From contig NZ_JASBQY010000006.1 of assembly GCF_029960645.1 (NCBI RefSeq), forward strand, positions 1-64,000: a stretch of 64,000 nucleotides of DNA, given 5' to 3'. Positions within the stretch are counted from its first letter, which is position 1. Every line of letters begins with the position of its first letter. The notes below the pieces were generated by a model. The model saw only the letters and a list, made by a program, of their open reading frames with translations. It was not told the origin of the DNA and made no database searches. The stretch is from Arthrobacter sp. AL12 (GTDB lineage: Bacteria; Actinomycetota; Actinomycetes; Actinomycetales; Micrococcaceae). This document shows positions 1 to 9,117 of the stretch, one piece after another. The position numbers were made by a program, and so were the translations under genes.

Positions 1-33
1 GAGGGTGTGGGAGAGTAGGTCACCGCCGGAACA
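1..33 (+). rRNA. rrf: 5S ribosomal RNA, 3' end only
   Basis: The first bases match the conserved 3' part of actinobacterial 5S rRNA (GGGTGTGGGAGAGTAGGTCA followed by CACCGCC). The rest of the gene, and presumably a 16S-23S-5S operon, lies before the window. The exact 3' end is uncertain by a few bases. Confidence 0.85.
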
Positions 34-46
34 TCATTAAACGGTC

Positions 47-76
47 GAGAGCCCCAACCACACGGTCGGGGCTCTC
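47..76 (+). terminator. Terminator after the 5S rRNA
   Basis: GAGAGCCCC (47-55) pairs perfectly with GGGGCTCTC (68-76), and the loop may pair further (ACC with GGT). It lies 14 bases after the 5S end, as expected for an rRNA operon terminator. The following run is CCGCATTT, so the T-tract is weak. Confidence 0.75.
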
Positions 77-483
77 CCGCATTTAACTGCATTTAACTCA
101 GAATCAAGGGGGAGCAGGGGGCATGCTCCCCGCCGCCCACCGCAGCCACTGCGTCAGGTGCCGGCGTCGCCGGAGCTCACCGGGTCCAGAGGGGCCGTGG
201 GGTGGCCGCCGCCGTCGGACTCCAGGGGAGACCGGGAGCGTTGCCTCGGATCACGGAGGATCTGAGGAAGCGCCTGGTCGGACCCTGCCCCCGCTGAGGG
301 AGCGTCCGCTGATGGCGAAATATGGCCTCGAAAGGCGTCGATTCACGGGTTTTTCCCCAAAAAAGGCCGAAAACACGCGGAATTTGCCACCTCGGCGGCG
401 GCAAGCTGGTAAGTTTTCGAACAGTGGCTTGTGCGCATGCCGTGTGCAGGCTCCAGGAATCATGACCGTCCAGGAGGACATAA
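77..483. other. Intergenic region between rRNA operon and HU gene
   Basis: About 400 bases without a convincing gene. An open frame at 123-491 has an Arg-rich, low-complexity translation, no ribosome binding site, and overlaps the HU start, so it was not called. The HU promoter should be here, but I could not fix -35 and -10 boxes with good spacing. An AGGAGG at 471-476 belongs to the HU gene. Confidence 0.5.
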
Positions 484-771
484 ATGGCTAAGAACCGTAG
501 TGAACTTGTTGCAGAGGTAGCAGGCAAGGCCGGCACCAGCCAGGCAGCCGTCAACTCCGTGCTGGATGCACTGTTCGAGGTTTTCGAGACCTCTGTCGCC
601 GCGGGCGAAAAGATCACCATCCCGGGCTGGCTCGCAGTTGAGCGCACCGACCGTGCAGCTCGCACCGGCCGCAACCCGCAGACGGGCGAGACCATCCAGA
701 TCGCCGCGGGCCACAGCGTCAAGCTGACCGCCGGCTCGAAGCTGAAGGCTGCGGTCTCCAAGAAGAAGTAG
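484..771 (+). CDS. hup: HU family DNA-binding protein
   Basis: Nucleoid-associated histone-like protein of 95 residues that bends and compacts DNA as a dimer. The start MAKNRSELV, the helical N-terminal half and the beta-arm region (residues about 50-75, with RNPQTGE) follow the HU family pattern. It ends in a short Lys-rich tail rather than the long basic extension of mycobacterial HupB, so this is the short form. ATG at 484 is preceded by AGGAGG with good spacing. The gene sits alone between an rRNA operon and a strong terminator, which suits a highly expressed monocistronic gene. Confidence 0.95.
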   Translation: MAKNRSELVAEVAGKAGTSQAAVNSVLDALFEVFETSVAAGEKITIPGWLAVERTDRAARTGRNPQTGETIQIAAGHSVKLTAGSKLKAAVSKKK

Positions 772-790
772 TCTTCTTCGAACGCTTGAA

Positions 791-825
791 AGGAGCGGCG
801 ACCCTCTGGGTCGCCGCTCCTTTTT
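791..825 (+). terminator. Rho-independent terminator after hup
   Basis: A 13-bp stem, GGAGCGGCGACCC (792-804) with GGGTCGCCGCTCC (808-820), has a 3-base loop and is followed by TTTTTT. It is a textbook intrinsic terminator 20 bases after the hup stop codon. Confidence 0.93.
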
Positions 826-862
826 CGTTAGCTGCCATGGCCATCCGCGGTCCTCGGGCCGG

Positions 863-3079
863 TTGCTGGCACAGCTCGATTCGGCGGGCAGGCGGGGCGT
901 AGCGGACAATGGAACTGTGCCTTCCGCAGCAAATCCCCGTGCCACCACCGCCGCTCCCACCCCGACCGGGGGAGCGCGGGGCGCCAGCGCGGGTTCCGGC
1001 AAAGTCTCCCGGGCCTGGCTGTTCGCCGCCCTGGCATCGCTTTTCCTGGGACTTGTTGCCGCGCTGGTGTTCTCCGGCGCCGCGGCCGCCCGCGAGGTCT
1101 CAGACCCGGGCGCCCTGGTCCGCTGGGGGCTGCCGGTCAGCAAAGCAGTGCACAACATTGCCCTGGCCACCGTGATCGGCGGCCTGCTCTTCGCCGTCGG
1201 AATCCTGCCCCGCTCCCACGCAGGCTCCCGCTCCAAAGACAGGGACGCCCCGGAACATCCTGCCTTCACCCGGACGCTGGCGATCGCCGCGGCCGCCGGG
1301 GCCGTCTGGACGCTGTCGGCGATTGCCGTGCTGGTGCTGAGCTACTCCGACATCGCCGGCCAGCGGATCTCCGGGGATCCGGAGTTCACCCGCTCCCTGG
1401 TCTATTTCATGACCGATATCGAGACCGGCCGGGCCTGGCTGGCCGTAGTTGTCATCGCCGCCGTGGTCACCACGGCCCTCTTTGGGGTCCGCTCCCGGGG
1501 GCCCCTGGCGGCAACTCTGGTGCTGTCCCTCGGCGGACTCGTCCCGTCAGCGCTGATCGGACACTCCGCCAGCTCCGCCGACCACGAAGGCGCCATCAAT
1601 TCGCTCGGCCTGCACCTGGTTGGGGTATCGGCCTGGGTCGGCGGCATCATCACGCTGGCACTGCTGTCCGGCACGCTGGGAGGCACCGCATCCGGTTCGA
1701 AGTCCGGCAGCCGCCCTGACATCACGGAGCCGACGTTCCGGCGCTTCTCCGCCCTGGCAGGGTTCGCCTTCGTCCTCGTCTTCGCCTCCGGCGTGATCAA
1801 CTCCAGCATCCGCCTCACTTCCTGGAGCGACCTCTTCGGCTCGGCCTACGGGCAGCTGATCCTGGCCAAAGCAGCGGCGACCCTCGTCCTCGGCGGCATC
1901 GGCCTGATGCACCGGAGCTGGGTCATCCCCCAGCTGGGCAGCCGAGGCGGGGGGCTGTCCGCCCGCCGCGTGCTCTGGCAGCTCGTCGTTGCGGAGCTCC
2001 TGATCATGGCCGCGACGTCGGGCATCGCCGTCGCGCTGGGCCGCTCGGCGCCGCCGCAGGGCGAGGCGCCGGCGCCGAACGCCTCACCGGCCTTCATCGT
2101 CTCGGGCTACGAACTGCCGCCGGAGCTGACCCCGGACCGCTGGCTGACCGAATGGCGCCCCGACTGGCTCTGGGTCGCCATCGCGGCCTTTGGCCTGGTC
2201 GCCTACATCCTGGGCCTGCGAAAGGTGCTCCGGCGCGGGGACTCCTGGTCCTGGTTCCGGACCGTCAACTGGGTGATCGGGCTCGGGGTGCTCACGTATG
2301 TGACCTCCGGTCCGCCGGCGGTCTACGGCCGGGTGCTGTTCTCGGCGCACATGGTGGACCACATGGCCCTGACCATGGTGGCCCCCATTTTCCTGGTCCT
2401 TGGCGCCCCCGTGACGCTGGCCCTGCGTGCGCTCACGGCCCGCCGCGACAGCTCCCGCGGCCCGCGCGAATGGCTGCTGATCGGCATCCACTCGAAATTC
2501 TCCCAGCTGGTGACGCATCCGCTGTTCGCCGCCGCCAACTTCGCCGGCTCGATCGTGCTGTTCTACTATTCAGACGCGTTCGGGTACGCGATGCGGGACC
2601 ACGTCGGCCACGAGCTGATGAACCTGCACTTCGCCCTCACCGGCTACATCTTCGTGCTCACCATGATCGGCACCGACCCGCTGCCCCGGCGCGCGCCCTA
2701 CCCCATGCGGCTGATGCTCCTGCTGGCCACCATGGGCTTCCATGCCTTCTTCGGCGTCGCGATCATGGGCGGCACGGGGCTGCTGGCCGCGGACTACTTC
2801 GGCAACCTCGGCCGGACCTGGGGCCCGTCAGCCCTGCTGGACCAGCAGCTGGGCGGCGCCGTGGCCTGGGGCATCGGCGAAGTGCCCACGCTCCTGGTGG
2901 CGATCGGCGTCGCCATGCAGTGGTCCCGTTCGGATGCGCGCGAGTCCAAGCGCACCGACCGTGCGGCGGACAGGAATAACGACGCCGATCTCACTGCTTA
3001 CAACGATATGTTTGCCAAGCTGGCCGAGCGCGATGCCCGGCTGGCCGAACGCAACTCAAAGCTGGAAGGACGCTCATGA
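863..3079 (+). CDS. CopD / CtaG (caa3-type) fusion membrane protein, copper handling and cytochrome oxidase assembly
   Basis: A 738-residue polytopic membrane protein. The N-terminal half carries CopD-like copper-resistance transmembrane segments, and the C-terminal half (from about residue 430) matches the caa3 CtaG family with conserved His-rich membrane motifs such as SAHMVDHMALTM, HVGHELMNLHFA and GFHAFFGVAIMGG. The family role is copper uptake or delivery during cytochrome c oxidase assembly. The start is uncertain: TTG at 863 and GTG at 917 are in frame, neither has a clear ribosome binding site, and residues before about 50 are low complexity. Its stop overlaps the next start (ATGA at 3076), so the two genes are translationally coupled. 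Confidence 0.88.
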   Translation: MLAQLDSAGRRGVADNGTVPSAANPRATTAAPTPTGGARGASAGSGKVSRAWLFAALASLFLGLVAALVFSGAAAAREVSDPGALVRWGLPVSKAVHNIALATVIGGLLFAVGILPRSHAGSRSKDRDAPEHPAFTRTLAIAAAAGAVWTLSAIAVLVLSYSDIAGQRISGDPEFTRSLVYFMTDIETGRAWLAVVVIAAVVTTALFGVRSRGPLAATLVLSLGGLVPSALIGHSASSADHEGAINSLGLHLVGVSAWVGGIITLALLSGTLGGTASGSKSGSRPDITEPTFRRFSALAGFAFVLVFASGVINSSIRLTSWSDLFGSAYGQLILAKAAATLVLGGIGLMHRSWVIPQLGSRGGGLSARRVLWQLVVAELLIMAATSGIAVALGRSAPPQGEAPAPNASPAFIVSGYELPPELTPDRWLTEWRPDWLWVAIAAFGLVAYILGLRKVLRRGDSWSWFRTVNWVIGLGVLTYVTSGPPAVYGRVLFSAHMVDHMALTMVAPIFLVLGAPVTLALRALTARRDSSRGPREWLLIGIHSKFSQLVTHPLFAAANFAGSIVLFYYSDAFGYAMRDHVGHELMNLHFALTGYIFVLTMIGTDPLPRRAPYPMRLMLLLATMGFHAFFGVAIMGGTGLLAADYFGNLGRTWGPSALLDQQLGGAVAWGIGEVPTLLVAIGVAMQWSRSDARESKRTDRAADRNNDADLTAYNDMFAKLAERDARLAERNSKLEGRS

Positions 3080-5037
3080 CCGAAACCGTACGCACCCACC
3101 ACCGGGTCCGGGCCTCCGAGCTGGTGGGCCGCAACTGGCTCAACACCGGCGGGAAATCCCTTGACCTGGAAGCCCTGCGCGGCAAGATCGTGCTGCTCGA
3201 CTTCTGGACGTTCTGCTGCATCAACTGCCTGCACGTGCTGGACGAACTCCGCCCGCTCGAGCAGCAGTACTCCGACGTCCTGGTGACGGTCGGCGTGCAC
3301 TCCCCGAAGTTCGAGCACGAGGCTGATCCGGTGGCCCTGGCCGCCGCCGTCGAACGCTACGAGATCCGCCACCCGGTCCTGGACGATCCTGAGCTGGACA
3401 CCTGGAAGGCCTACGCGGCACGGGCCTGGCCCACGCTGGTCGTCATCGACCCCGAGGGCTACATCGTGGCGCACCTCTCCGGCGAGGGCCACGCCGATGG
3501 CCTCGCCGTGCTCATCCCGGAGCTGATCGCCGAGCACGAGGCCAAGGGCACGCTGCACCGCGGCGATGGGCCATATGTGGCGCCGGAGCCGACGTCGGGC
3601 ACCTTGCGGTTTCCTGGCAAGGCCCTGTTCCTGCCCGACGGCCGCGGCGTCGGAAGCGCCTCAGCGGCGGGTTCCTGGCTGGTGACCGACACCGGGCACC
3701 ACCGCCTCGTGGAGCTCTCCGCCGACTTCCAGACCGTGCTCGCCACCTACGGTTCCGGCGACAAGGGCCATGCCGACGGCAACGCCGCCACGGCCCGCTT
3801 CAATGAGCCCCAAGGCCTGGTGCTGCTCCCGGCGGACGTCGCTGCCGAGACCGGCTACGACGTCGTGGTTGCCGACTCCGTGAACCACCGCCTGCGCGGG
3901 CTGTCCCTCGCGGCCGGAACCGTCAGTACCCTGGCCGGCAACGGCGTGCAGCGGCTCCTCGAGACGGGACCGGCGCGGGTGGACGAGGAGGGCGCAGCCT
4001 ACGGTGCCCGGCTGGAGACGGATCCGCTTCAGGTCTCCCTCAGCTCGCCCTGGGACGTGGTCTGGTCCACCAAACTCCATGCCGTGGTCGTCGCGATGGC
4101 CGGCGTGCACCAGATTTTCAGCTTCGACCCGCGCTCCGGCGCCGTGTCCATCATCGCCGGCAACGGCCTCGAGGGCCTGCTCGACGGCCCGGCGGAGGAA
4201 GCCTGGTTCGCCCAGTCCTCCGGCCTCGCCGAGGACGCCGACGGCAGCATCTGGGTGGCGGACTCCGAAACCTCGGCGCTGCGCAAGCTCGTGATCGGCG
4301 ACGGCGGTGGCATCACCGTTGAGTCCGCCGTCGGCAAGGGCCTGTTCGACTTCGGTTTCCGCGACGGGAAGGCCTCCGACGCCCGGCTGCAGCACCCGCT
4401 GGGCGTCACCGTGCTGCCGGACGGCTCGGTGGCGATCGCTGACACCTACAACGGTGCCGTCCGCCGCTACGATCCCGCCTCGGGCACGGTGTCCACCCTG
4501 GCACGCGGGCTGTCCGAGCCCTCCGACGTGATCGTGGACCACACCCAGGTCGCCGGAACCGAGCCGTTGCTGGTGGTCGTCGAGGCGAACAAGCACCAGC
4601 TCGTCTACGTGCCGATCCCCAAGGAAGCGCAGCAGGTGGATGAGGGCGCGGCCCAGACCCACCGGCCCAAGACCCCAGTGGCCCCCGGGCTGCTGGAGCT
4701 GGCGGTCCGCTTCACGGCGCCCACCGGCCAGAAACTGGACGACCGCTGGGGCGACCCGACCCAGCTGAAGATCTCCTCCACCCCGCCGGAGCTGCTGCTG
4801 GCCGGCGGCGGAACCTCGGTGGGGCTGTCCCGCACCCTGGAGCTTTCCGCCGACGTGGCGGAGGGCGTGCTGCACATCACCGCCCGCGCCGCTGCCTGCG
4901 ACGGCCCGGAGGACGCGGACGGCGAGATCCCCGACCACGCCGCCTGCCACCTGTACCAGCAGGACTGGGGCATCCCTGTGCTGCTGCAGGCCGACGGCGA
5001 CACCGAGCTGGTGCTGGACCTGCGCGGCATGGACTGA
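3076..5037 (+). CDS. Thioredoxin-like / NHL-repeat protein
   Basis: A 653-residue protein with an N-terminal thioredoxin fold and a C-terminal NHL beta-propeller. The redox motif is CINC at residues 48-51, in the context FWTFCCINC, as in TlpA/NHLRC2-like proteins. Propeller repeats run from about residue 170 to 510, with units such as SGLAEDADGSIWVADSETS and GVTVLPDGSVAIADTYNG. There is no signal peptide, so a cytoplasmic location is likely. Coupling by ATGA overlap to the CopD/CtaG gene suggests a shared role in copper or thiol homeostasis during oxidase maturation; this is inference. Confidence 0.88.
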   Translation: MTETVRTHHRVRASELVGRNWLNTGGKSLDLEALRGKIVLLDFWTFCCINCLHVLDELRPLEQQYSDVLVTVGVHSPKFEHEADPVALAAAVERYEIRHPVLDDPELDTWKAYAARAWPTLVVIDPEGYIVAHLSGEGHADGLAVLIPELIAEHEAKGTLHRGDGPYVAPEPTSGTLRFPGKALFLPDGRGVGSASAAGSWLVTDTGHHRLVELSADFQTVLATYGSGDKGHADGNAATARFNEPQGLVLLPADVAAETGYDVVVADSVNHRLRGLSLAAGTVSTLAGNGVQRLLETGPARVDEEGAAYGARLETDPLQVSLSSPWDVVWSTKLHAVVVAMAGVHQIFSFDPRSGAVSIIAGNGLEGLLDGPAEEAWFAQSSGLAEDADGSIWVADSETSALRKLVIGDGGGITVESAVGKGLFDFGFRDGKASDARLQHPLGVTVLPDGSVAIADTYNGAVRRYDPASGTVSTLARGLSEPSDVIVDHTQVAGTEPLLVVVEANKHQLVYVPIPKEAQQVDEGAAQTHRPKTPVAPGLLELAVRFTAPTGQKLDDRWGDPTQLKISSTPPELLLAGGGTSVGLSRTLELSADVAEGVLHITARAAACDGPEDADGEIPDHAACHLYQQDWGIPVLLQADGDTELVLDLRGMD

Positions 5038-5061
5038 CGTCCGCCGAAGAGGCCCGGCCTG

Positions 5062-5102
5062 GGCTGCTGTTCGTGACCCGGCGTCACGGACGGCAGCCTT
5101 TT
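5062..5102 (+). terminator. Terminator after the thioredoxin/NHL gene
   Basis: A 16-bp stem, GGCTGCTGTTCGTGAC (5062-5077) with GTCACGGACGGCAGCC (5083-5098), contains only two G-U pairs, has a 5-base loop CCGGC and is followed by TTTT. It should end the CopD/CtaG-NHL transcript. Confidence 0.85.
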
Positions 5103-5418
5103 GGCTTTAACGGGCACCCGGTTCCGCGGAATCCCGGAGTTCGGCGACGTTGGCGGCAGCAAAATGCTGCTGCGGGTGACGCGGCACCTCCCACGGGCAG
5201 CAGCGCGGCTGCTGGAGGGCACACTGATTGTGGAGCTGGACGGACGCCACCACGGTGAGTGGGTCCGGGGCAAGAAGGACCAGCGGCGCAACAACGTGTC
5301 CGTGGTTCAGGGCTACTCCGTGCTCCGGTACTACGACGACGACGTTGTGCACCACTCCGCGCCGATGCTGGCGGCCGAGGTCCTGGCAGTGCTCGGCCGA
5401 TCGCCGGGGCCGGTGTAG
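5101..5418 (+). CDS. DUF559-like endonuclease-fold fragment, probably a remnant
   Basis: The C-terminal part (IVELDGRHHG, then KDQRRNN and QGYSVLRYYDDDVV) matches the catalytic core of DUF559/Vsr-like nuclease-fold proteins. Whole DUF559 proteins are usually close to 300 residues, so this 105-residue frame holds only the tail domain. The TTG at 5101 lies in the T-tract of the preceding terminator and has no ribosome binding site. ATG at 5164 would give 84 residues. It is probably a decayed gene, or a very short stand-alone version. Confidence 0.4.
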   Translation: MALTGTRFRGIPEFGDVGGSKMLLRVTRHLPRAAARLLEGTLIVELDGRHHGEWVRGKKDQRRNNVSVVQGYSVLRYYDDDVVHHSAPMLAAEVLAVLGRSPGPV

Positions 5419-5560
5419 GCGTCACTGCAGGCAGGTTCCTGGCAGCCTGGGACAACGGATCCAGCGGAGGGCCGGGCTGCGGTGGGGCTGCCGGAGCCAA
5501 GACATTGCCCGGAGTGACGCATGCTCCGCCGCCGTGGGGCTCCAGTTGCCTCCGCGGGGG

Positions 5561-6553
5561 CTAGTAGCTCAGGAGCGGGGTGACTTTGACTGTGTCTGCG
5601 TCGATGTCCAGGCGCGCGGTGAAGCTGAAATCGTGGACGGTGTTGAGGGACGTCACGGCGCCGGTGAACAGATCCACCTGCTGGGCCTCGATCCGCGCCT
5701 TGCCGTTCAGGGGCGCCACCACCCAGCGCCCGCCGAAGGGTTCGATGCTGACGGTGGGGTACTCGGTGATGCTCCAGTCGATGGTGCCGTCAATGACCCT
5801 GTTGTTGGTGGTGTGGTAGAACGGGCAGTCCGGCTGGAGCTGCTGCTGCTTGTCGGCGGTGTCGGCGCAGGTGTCCAGGAACTCGTTGACTTTGCTGCCC
5901 ACCGCGTCCTTCAGCCCGGCGGTGGCTTCCGTCATCAGGTTCAGCGGTGCCACGGGGACGTCCCGGCCGGACACGGTGGCCTTGGTGGGCGCGGCGGAGA
6001 AGTACTGGCCGGTCACGGAGGCCTCGTACTCGCCCGGGTAGAAGACGGCGAAGGAGTTGCGGCCGTTGGGCATGTTCACCGGGACCCCGTTGAGGGTGGC
6101 CTCGCTGGCGTTGACCACCGTGACGTCCAGGACCGGAAGAGCGGCGGGAACAAGGGCCCATTTGTGGAAGAACAGCCACTCTGTGCCCGACCTCTCCAGC
6201 AGGAACTCGGTCCGCAGCTCGCTGCCGTCAATCGTGTACTCGATCGGCACCATCACCTGGTTGTTGCCGCGGTCCTCGGCGTCGCCGTACCTGATGCCGC
6301 TGATCCGTGCGGTGGCGGTCTGCAGCGCCGTGCCGTCCAGCATGGCGGCGTTGCTTTGGGGAACGGAAGCGCTCAGCAGGCCAAGGGCTTTCTCGCCTTC
6401 GCCCTTCTGCAGGGCATCGAGATATTCACGGACAGGCTGCTGCGGGCTCGCAAGTGAGTTGTTCACGACATTGATCGCAACGATGCCTCCGGCCACGGCA
6501 AGCATCAGGACCAGCAGCCATGCGGCTGCGATCCTGATCAACGCCTGACTCAT
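5561..6553 (-). CDS. Membrane-anchored extracellular protein, function unknown
   Basis: A 330-residue protein with one N-terminal membrane segment (about residues 5-27, AAAWLLVLMLAVAGG) and an otherwise soluble, presumably extracytoplasmic body. The segment PVREYLDALQKGEGEKALGLL resembles the NTF2-like lumazine-binding or lipoprotein helices seen in secreted actinobacterial proteins, but I do not recognise a specific function. Two Cys (DTCADTA and QPDCPF) could form a disulfide. ATG at 6553 was chosen over GTG at 6559 because AAGGTGAG lies 5 bases before the ATG but almost touches the GTG. Confidence 0.75.
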   Translation of the reverse strand: MSQALIRIAAAWLLVLMLAVAGGIVAINVVNNSLASPQQPVREYLDALQKGEGEKALGLLSASVPQSNAAMLDGTALQTATARISGIRYGDAEDRGNNQVMVPIEYTIDGSELRTEFLLERSGTEWLFFHKWALVPAALPVLDVTVVNASEATLNGVPVNMPNGRNSFAVFYPGEYEASVTGQYFSAAPTKATVSGRDVPVAPLNLMTEATAGLKDAVGSKVNEFLDTCADTADKQQQLQPDCPFYHTTNNRVIDGTIDWSITEYPTVSIEPFGGRWVVAPLNGKARIEAQQVDLFTGAVTSLNTVHDFSFTARLDIDADTVKVTPLLSY

Positions 6554-6626
6554 TTGCACTCACCTTACGTTACCTGCACCCCGCAGGAATCCTCTTGTCA
6601 CGCGGGTTCCATGTGACAGGGCCCGC

Positions 6627-8321
6627 CTAGCGGCGGCGCTTGGAGGCGGTGCCGAAGACGCCGCGCAGCAGTTCGCGGCCGAGCTGGGTCCCGAGCGAGC
6701 GGGCCATGCTCTTGAGTCCGCCGCCGAGGGCGCCGCCCAAGGCGCCGGCCAGGTCGCCGGCCATGCCGCCGCCGTCCGCCGGCTGCCTGGGTGACTGCCG
6801 GGTCTCCTGCCGGGCCTCACTTCTCGGCTCGCGACGGTCAGGTGCCGCAGCGGGCCGGCTGCTGGGGCGGCCCAGGATTTCCTCCTCGATCCGGCGTGCC
6901 TCGGCGTCAACGTCGGACGCCCCGCCGGGGGAAGGGGCCGCAGGGGCCGCAGCACCGGCGTCGGCCTCGGTCTTCCCGGAAATCTTCTCGTAGGCGGAGA
7001 CGTTGTCGACGGCGGTGCCGTACTTGGGCAGCAGCGCAGAGCCGGCCACAGTGCTGGAGATCAGGGCGTCGGCGCTGGGCCCCATGACGGATTCCGGCGC
7101 GCGCAGGCGGGTGAGCGCCACCGGCGTCGGGGCGCCCTTTTCGTTCATAACGGTGATGACCGCCTCGCCGATCCCGGCGGAGGTGAGGGTTTCCTCAAGG
7201 TCGTAGTCGCTCATCGGGAACGTGGAGACGGTGGCTTTGAGCGCCTTGGCATCCTCCGGGGTATAGGCGCGGAGAGCGTGCTGCACCCGGTTGGCGAGCT
7301 GCCCCAGGACCTCCGCGGGGACGTCCTTGGGGGTCTGGGTGACGAAGAAGATCCCGACGCCCTTGGACCGGATCAGCCGCACGGTGGTGGTGATGGCGTC
7401 CAGGAACGTCTTCGAGGCGCCGTTGAACAGCAGGTGGGCTTCGTCAAGGAAGAACACCAGTTTCGGCTTGTCCAGGTCCCCGGCCTCGGGCAGGTCCTCG
7501 AACAGGTCGGCCAGCAGCCACATCAGGAAGGTGGAGAACAGCATCGGCTTGGTCTGCAGGGTGGGCAGCTCCAGGCAGGTGATGACCCCGCGGCCGTCCG
7601 GGGCGGTGCGCATCAGTTCGGCCGTGTCGAACTCGGGTTCGCCGAAGAACCTTTCCATGCCCTGCGCCTCGAGCGTGATGAGTTCACGAAGGATCACGCC
7701 GGCGGTCGATTTCGACAGCCCGCCGAGTTCCTCGAGGTCGTCCTTGCCTTCCGCGGAGGTGAGGAACTGGATGACGGCGCGCAGGTCCTTCAGGTCGATC
7801 AGTTCAAGGTCGTTTTTGTCCGCGAAGTGGAAGACCAGCTGCAGGCTCGATTCCTGCGTGTCGTTGAGCTCCATGATGCGGGAGAGCAGGATGGGGCCGA
7901 AGGAGGTGATGGTGGCACGGACCGGGATGCCGTTGCCGTCGCCGCCCAGGGCCAGGAACTCCACCGGAAACGTCTTGCCGGACCAGGGCTGGCCGATCCC
8001 GGCCGTGCGGGCCATCAGCTTTTCGCTGCCAGTGGCGGCCGTGGCCAGCCCGGACAGGTCGCCCTTGATATCCGCCAGGAATACCGGGACCCCGGCGGTG
8101 GAGAGCTGTTCGGCCATCATGTGCAGCGTGACGGTTTTGCCCGTGCCGGTGGCCCCGGCCACCAGCCCGTGGCGGTTCATCATGGACAGCGGGAGCCGGA
8201 CGGGGGCTTCCTTGTGGACTTCGCCGTCGATGATCGCGGCGCCCAGCTCAATCGTGGGGCCCTCGAGGGTGTAGCCCTTCTGGAGGGTGGCGACTTTGTC
8301 TGCGGTGGATTTGATGACCAT
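6627..8321 (-). CDS. DUF853 / HerA-like P-loop ATPase (YjgR-type)
   Basis: A 564-residue NTPase of the DUF853 family, related to the HerA/FtsK DNA-translocase group. Walker A is GATGTGKT near residue 57, and Walker B is LVFFLDEAHLL near residue 290. An Arg/Gln-rich linker (about 470-520) leads to a Gly-rich, basic C-terminal tail (GDLAGALGGALGGGLKS, ending in KRRR). Homologues are widespread in bacteria and poorly characterised; roles in DNA processing are inferred from the fold. The start ATG at 8321 has no strong ribosome binding site. Confidence 0.88.
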   Translation of the reverse strand: MVIKSTADKVATLQKGYTLEGPTIELGAAIIDGEVHKEAPVRLPLSMMNRHGLVAGATGTGKTVTLHMMAEQLSTAGVPVFLADIKGDLSGLATAATGSEKLMARTAGIGQPWSGKTFPVEFLALGGDGNGIPVRATITSFGPILLSRIMELNDTQESSLQLVFHFADKNDLELIDLKDLRAVIQFLTSAEGKDDLEELGGLSKSTAGVILRELITLEAQGMERFFGEPEFDTAELMRTAPDGRGVITCLELPTLQTKPMLFSTFLMWLLADLFEDLPEAGDLDKPKLVFFLDEAHLLFNGASKTFLDAITTTVRLIRSKGVGIFFVTQTPKDVPAEVLGQLANRVQHALRAYTPEDAKALKATVSTFPMSDYDLEETLTSAGIGEAVITVMNEKGAPTPVALTRLRAPESVMGPSADALISSTVAGSALLPKYGTAVDNVSAYEKISGKTEADAGAAAPAAPSPGGASDVDAEARRIEEEILGRPSSRPAAAPDRREPRSEARQETRQSPRQPADGGGMAGDLAGALGGALGGGLKSMARSLGTQLGRELLRGVFGTASKRRR

Positions 8322-8364
8322 GCGGACAGCTTAGCCGGGTCCGGCGGGTGGTGTGGCGGCGCTG

Positions 8365-9066
8365 CTACCCGGCGAGGGCCTTGAGGACTTCCTGCGCCAC
8401 GGCCTTGCTGGACTGCGGGTTCTGGCCGCTGATCAGATTGCCGTCGCGCACCACATGGGAGCTCCACGCGGCGGCGTTTTCGACGACCGCGCCCTTGTCC
8501 TTCAGCACGTCCTCCACGAACCACGGCGTGTTGGGGCCGGTGCCGCCGTTCAGTTCCTCCTCGTTGGTGAAAACGGTGAGGCGGCGTCCCGCGAAGGCGA
8601 AAGCCCCGGCGCCGTCCGTGGCGCTCAGCAGGTCGGCCGGGCCGTGGCAGAACGGGGCGATGATCGTGCCGGCCGTGTTGGCCGCGACCAGGATTTTGCC
8701 GAGGTCGGCGTCCTGGTAGAGGTCGGTCATCGGGCCGTGGCCGCCGGGCAGGACGATCGCGTCGTAGCCGGCGGGGTCGACGCCGGCCAGCACCAGCGGC
8801 GCGGACAGCTCGGCGTCGATCCCGGCGAGGTACGCCCGGAAGCTGTCGGCGCGGTCCTGGCCGCCGGCGGACGCGGCCGCCAGGCTCACCTCGTCCACGG
8901 TCGGCTTCGCGCCGCCGGGTGTGGCGATGTGGACGGTGTGTCCGGCATCGCGGAGGGTCTGGTGCGCAACAACTACTTCCTCGGCCCAGTAGCCGGTGGG
9001 GTGTTCGCTGCCGTCACGCATGGTCAGGGAGTTGGCGGCGGATACGACCATCAGAATGCTAGCCAT
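8365..9066 (-). CDS. DJ-1/PfpI family protein (type 1 glutamine amidotransferase-like, Hsp31-like)
   Basis: A 233-residue protein of the DJ-1/ThiJ/PfpI superfamily. The nucleophile elbow AxCHGP is present (IIAPFCHGPADLL), and the upstream acidic segment GGHGPMTDL matches the family. Members act as glyoxalases, deglycases or chaperones; which applies here cannot be told from sequence. The start MASILMVVSAAN at 9066 has AGGAG 6 bases upstream, which rules out the longer frame to 9093. It follows the aldo/keto reductase gene on the same strand with a 51-base gap, so they may form a carbonyl-detoxification pair. Confidence 0.88.
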   Translation of the reverse strand: MASILMVVSAANSLTMRDGSEHPTGYWAEEVVVAHQTLRDAGHTVHIATPGGAKPTVDEVSLAAASAGGQDRADSFRAYLAGIDAELSAPLVLAGVDPAGYDAIVLPGGHGPMTDLYQDADLGKILVAANTAGTIIAPFCHGPADLLSATDGAGAFAFAGRRLTVFTNEEELNGGTGPNTPWFVEDVLKDKGAVVENAAAWSSHVVRDGNLISGQNPQSSKAVAQEVLKALAG

Positions 9067-9117
9067 GTCAGGCTCCTGTTCTGCCGGCCACACGGCCGGC
9101 GGGTATAAGTAGGGGTG

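Noticed and set aside
123..491. Open frame of 122 codons before hup
   Set aside because: Arg-rich low-complexity translation, no ribosome binding site, and overlaps the well-supported hup start.
9083..9100. GCCGGCC-ACAC-GGCCGGC hairpin between the aldo/keto reductase and PfpI genes as terminator
   Set aside because: Short 7-bp stem without a T-tract in either direction, common by chance at this GC content.
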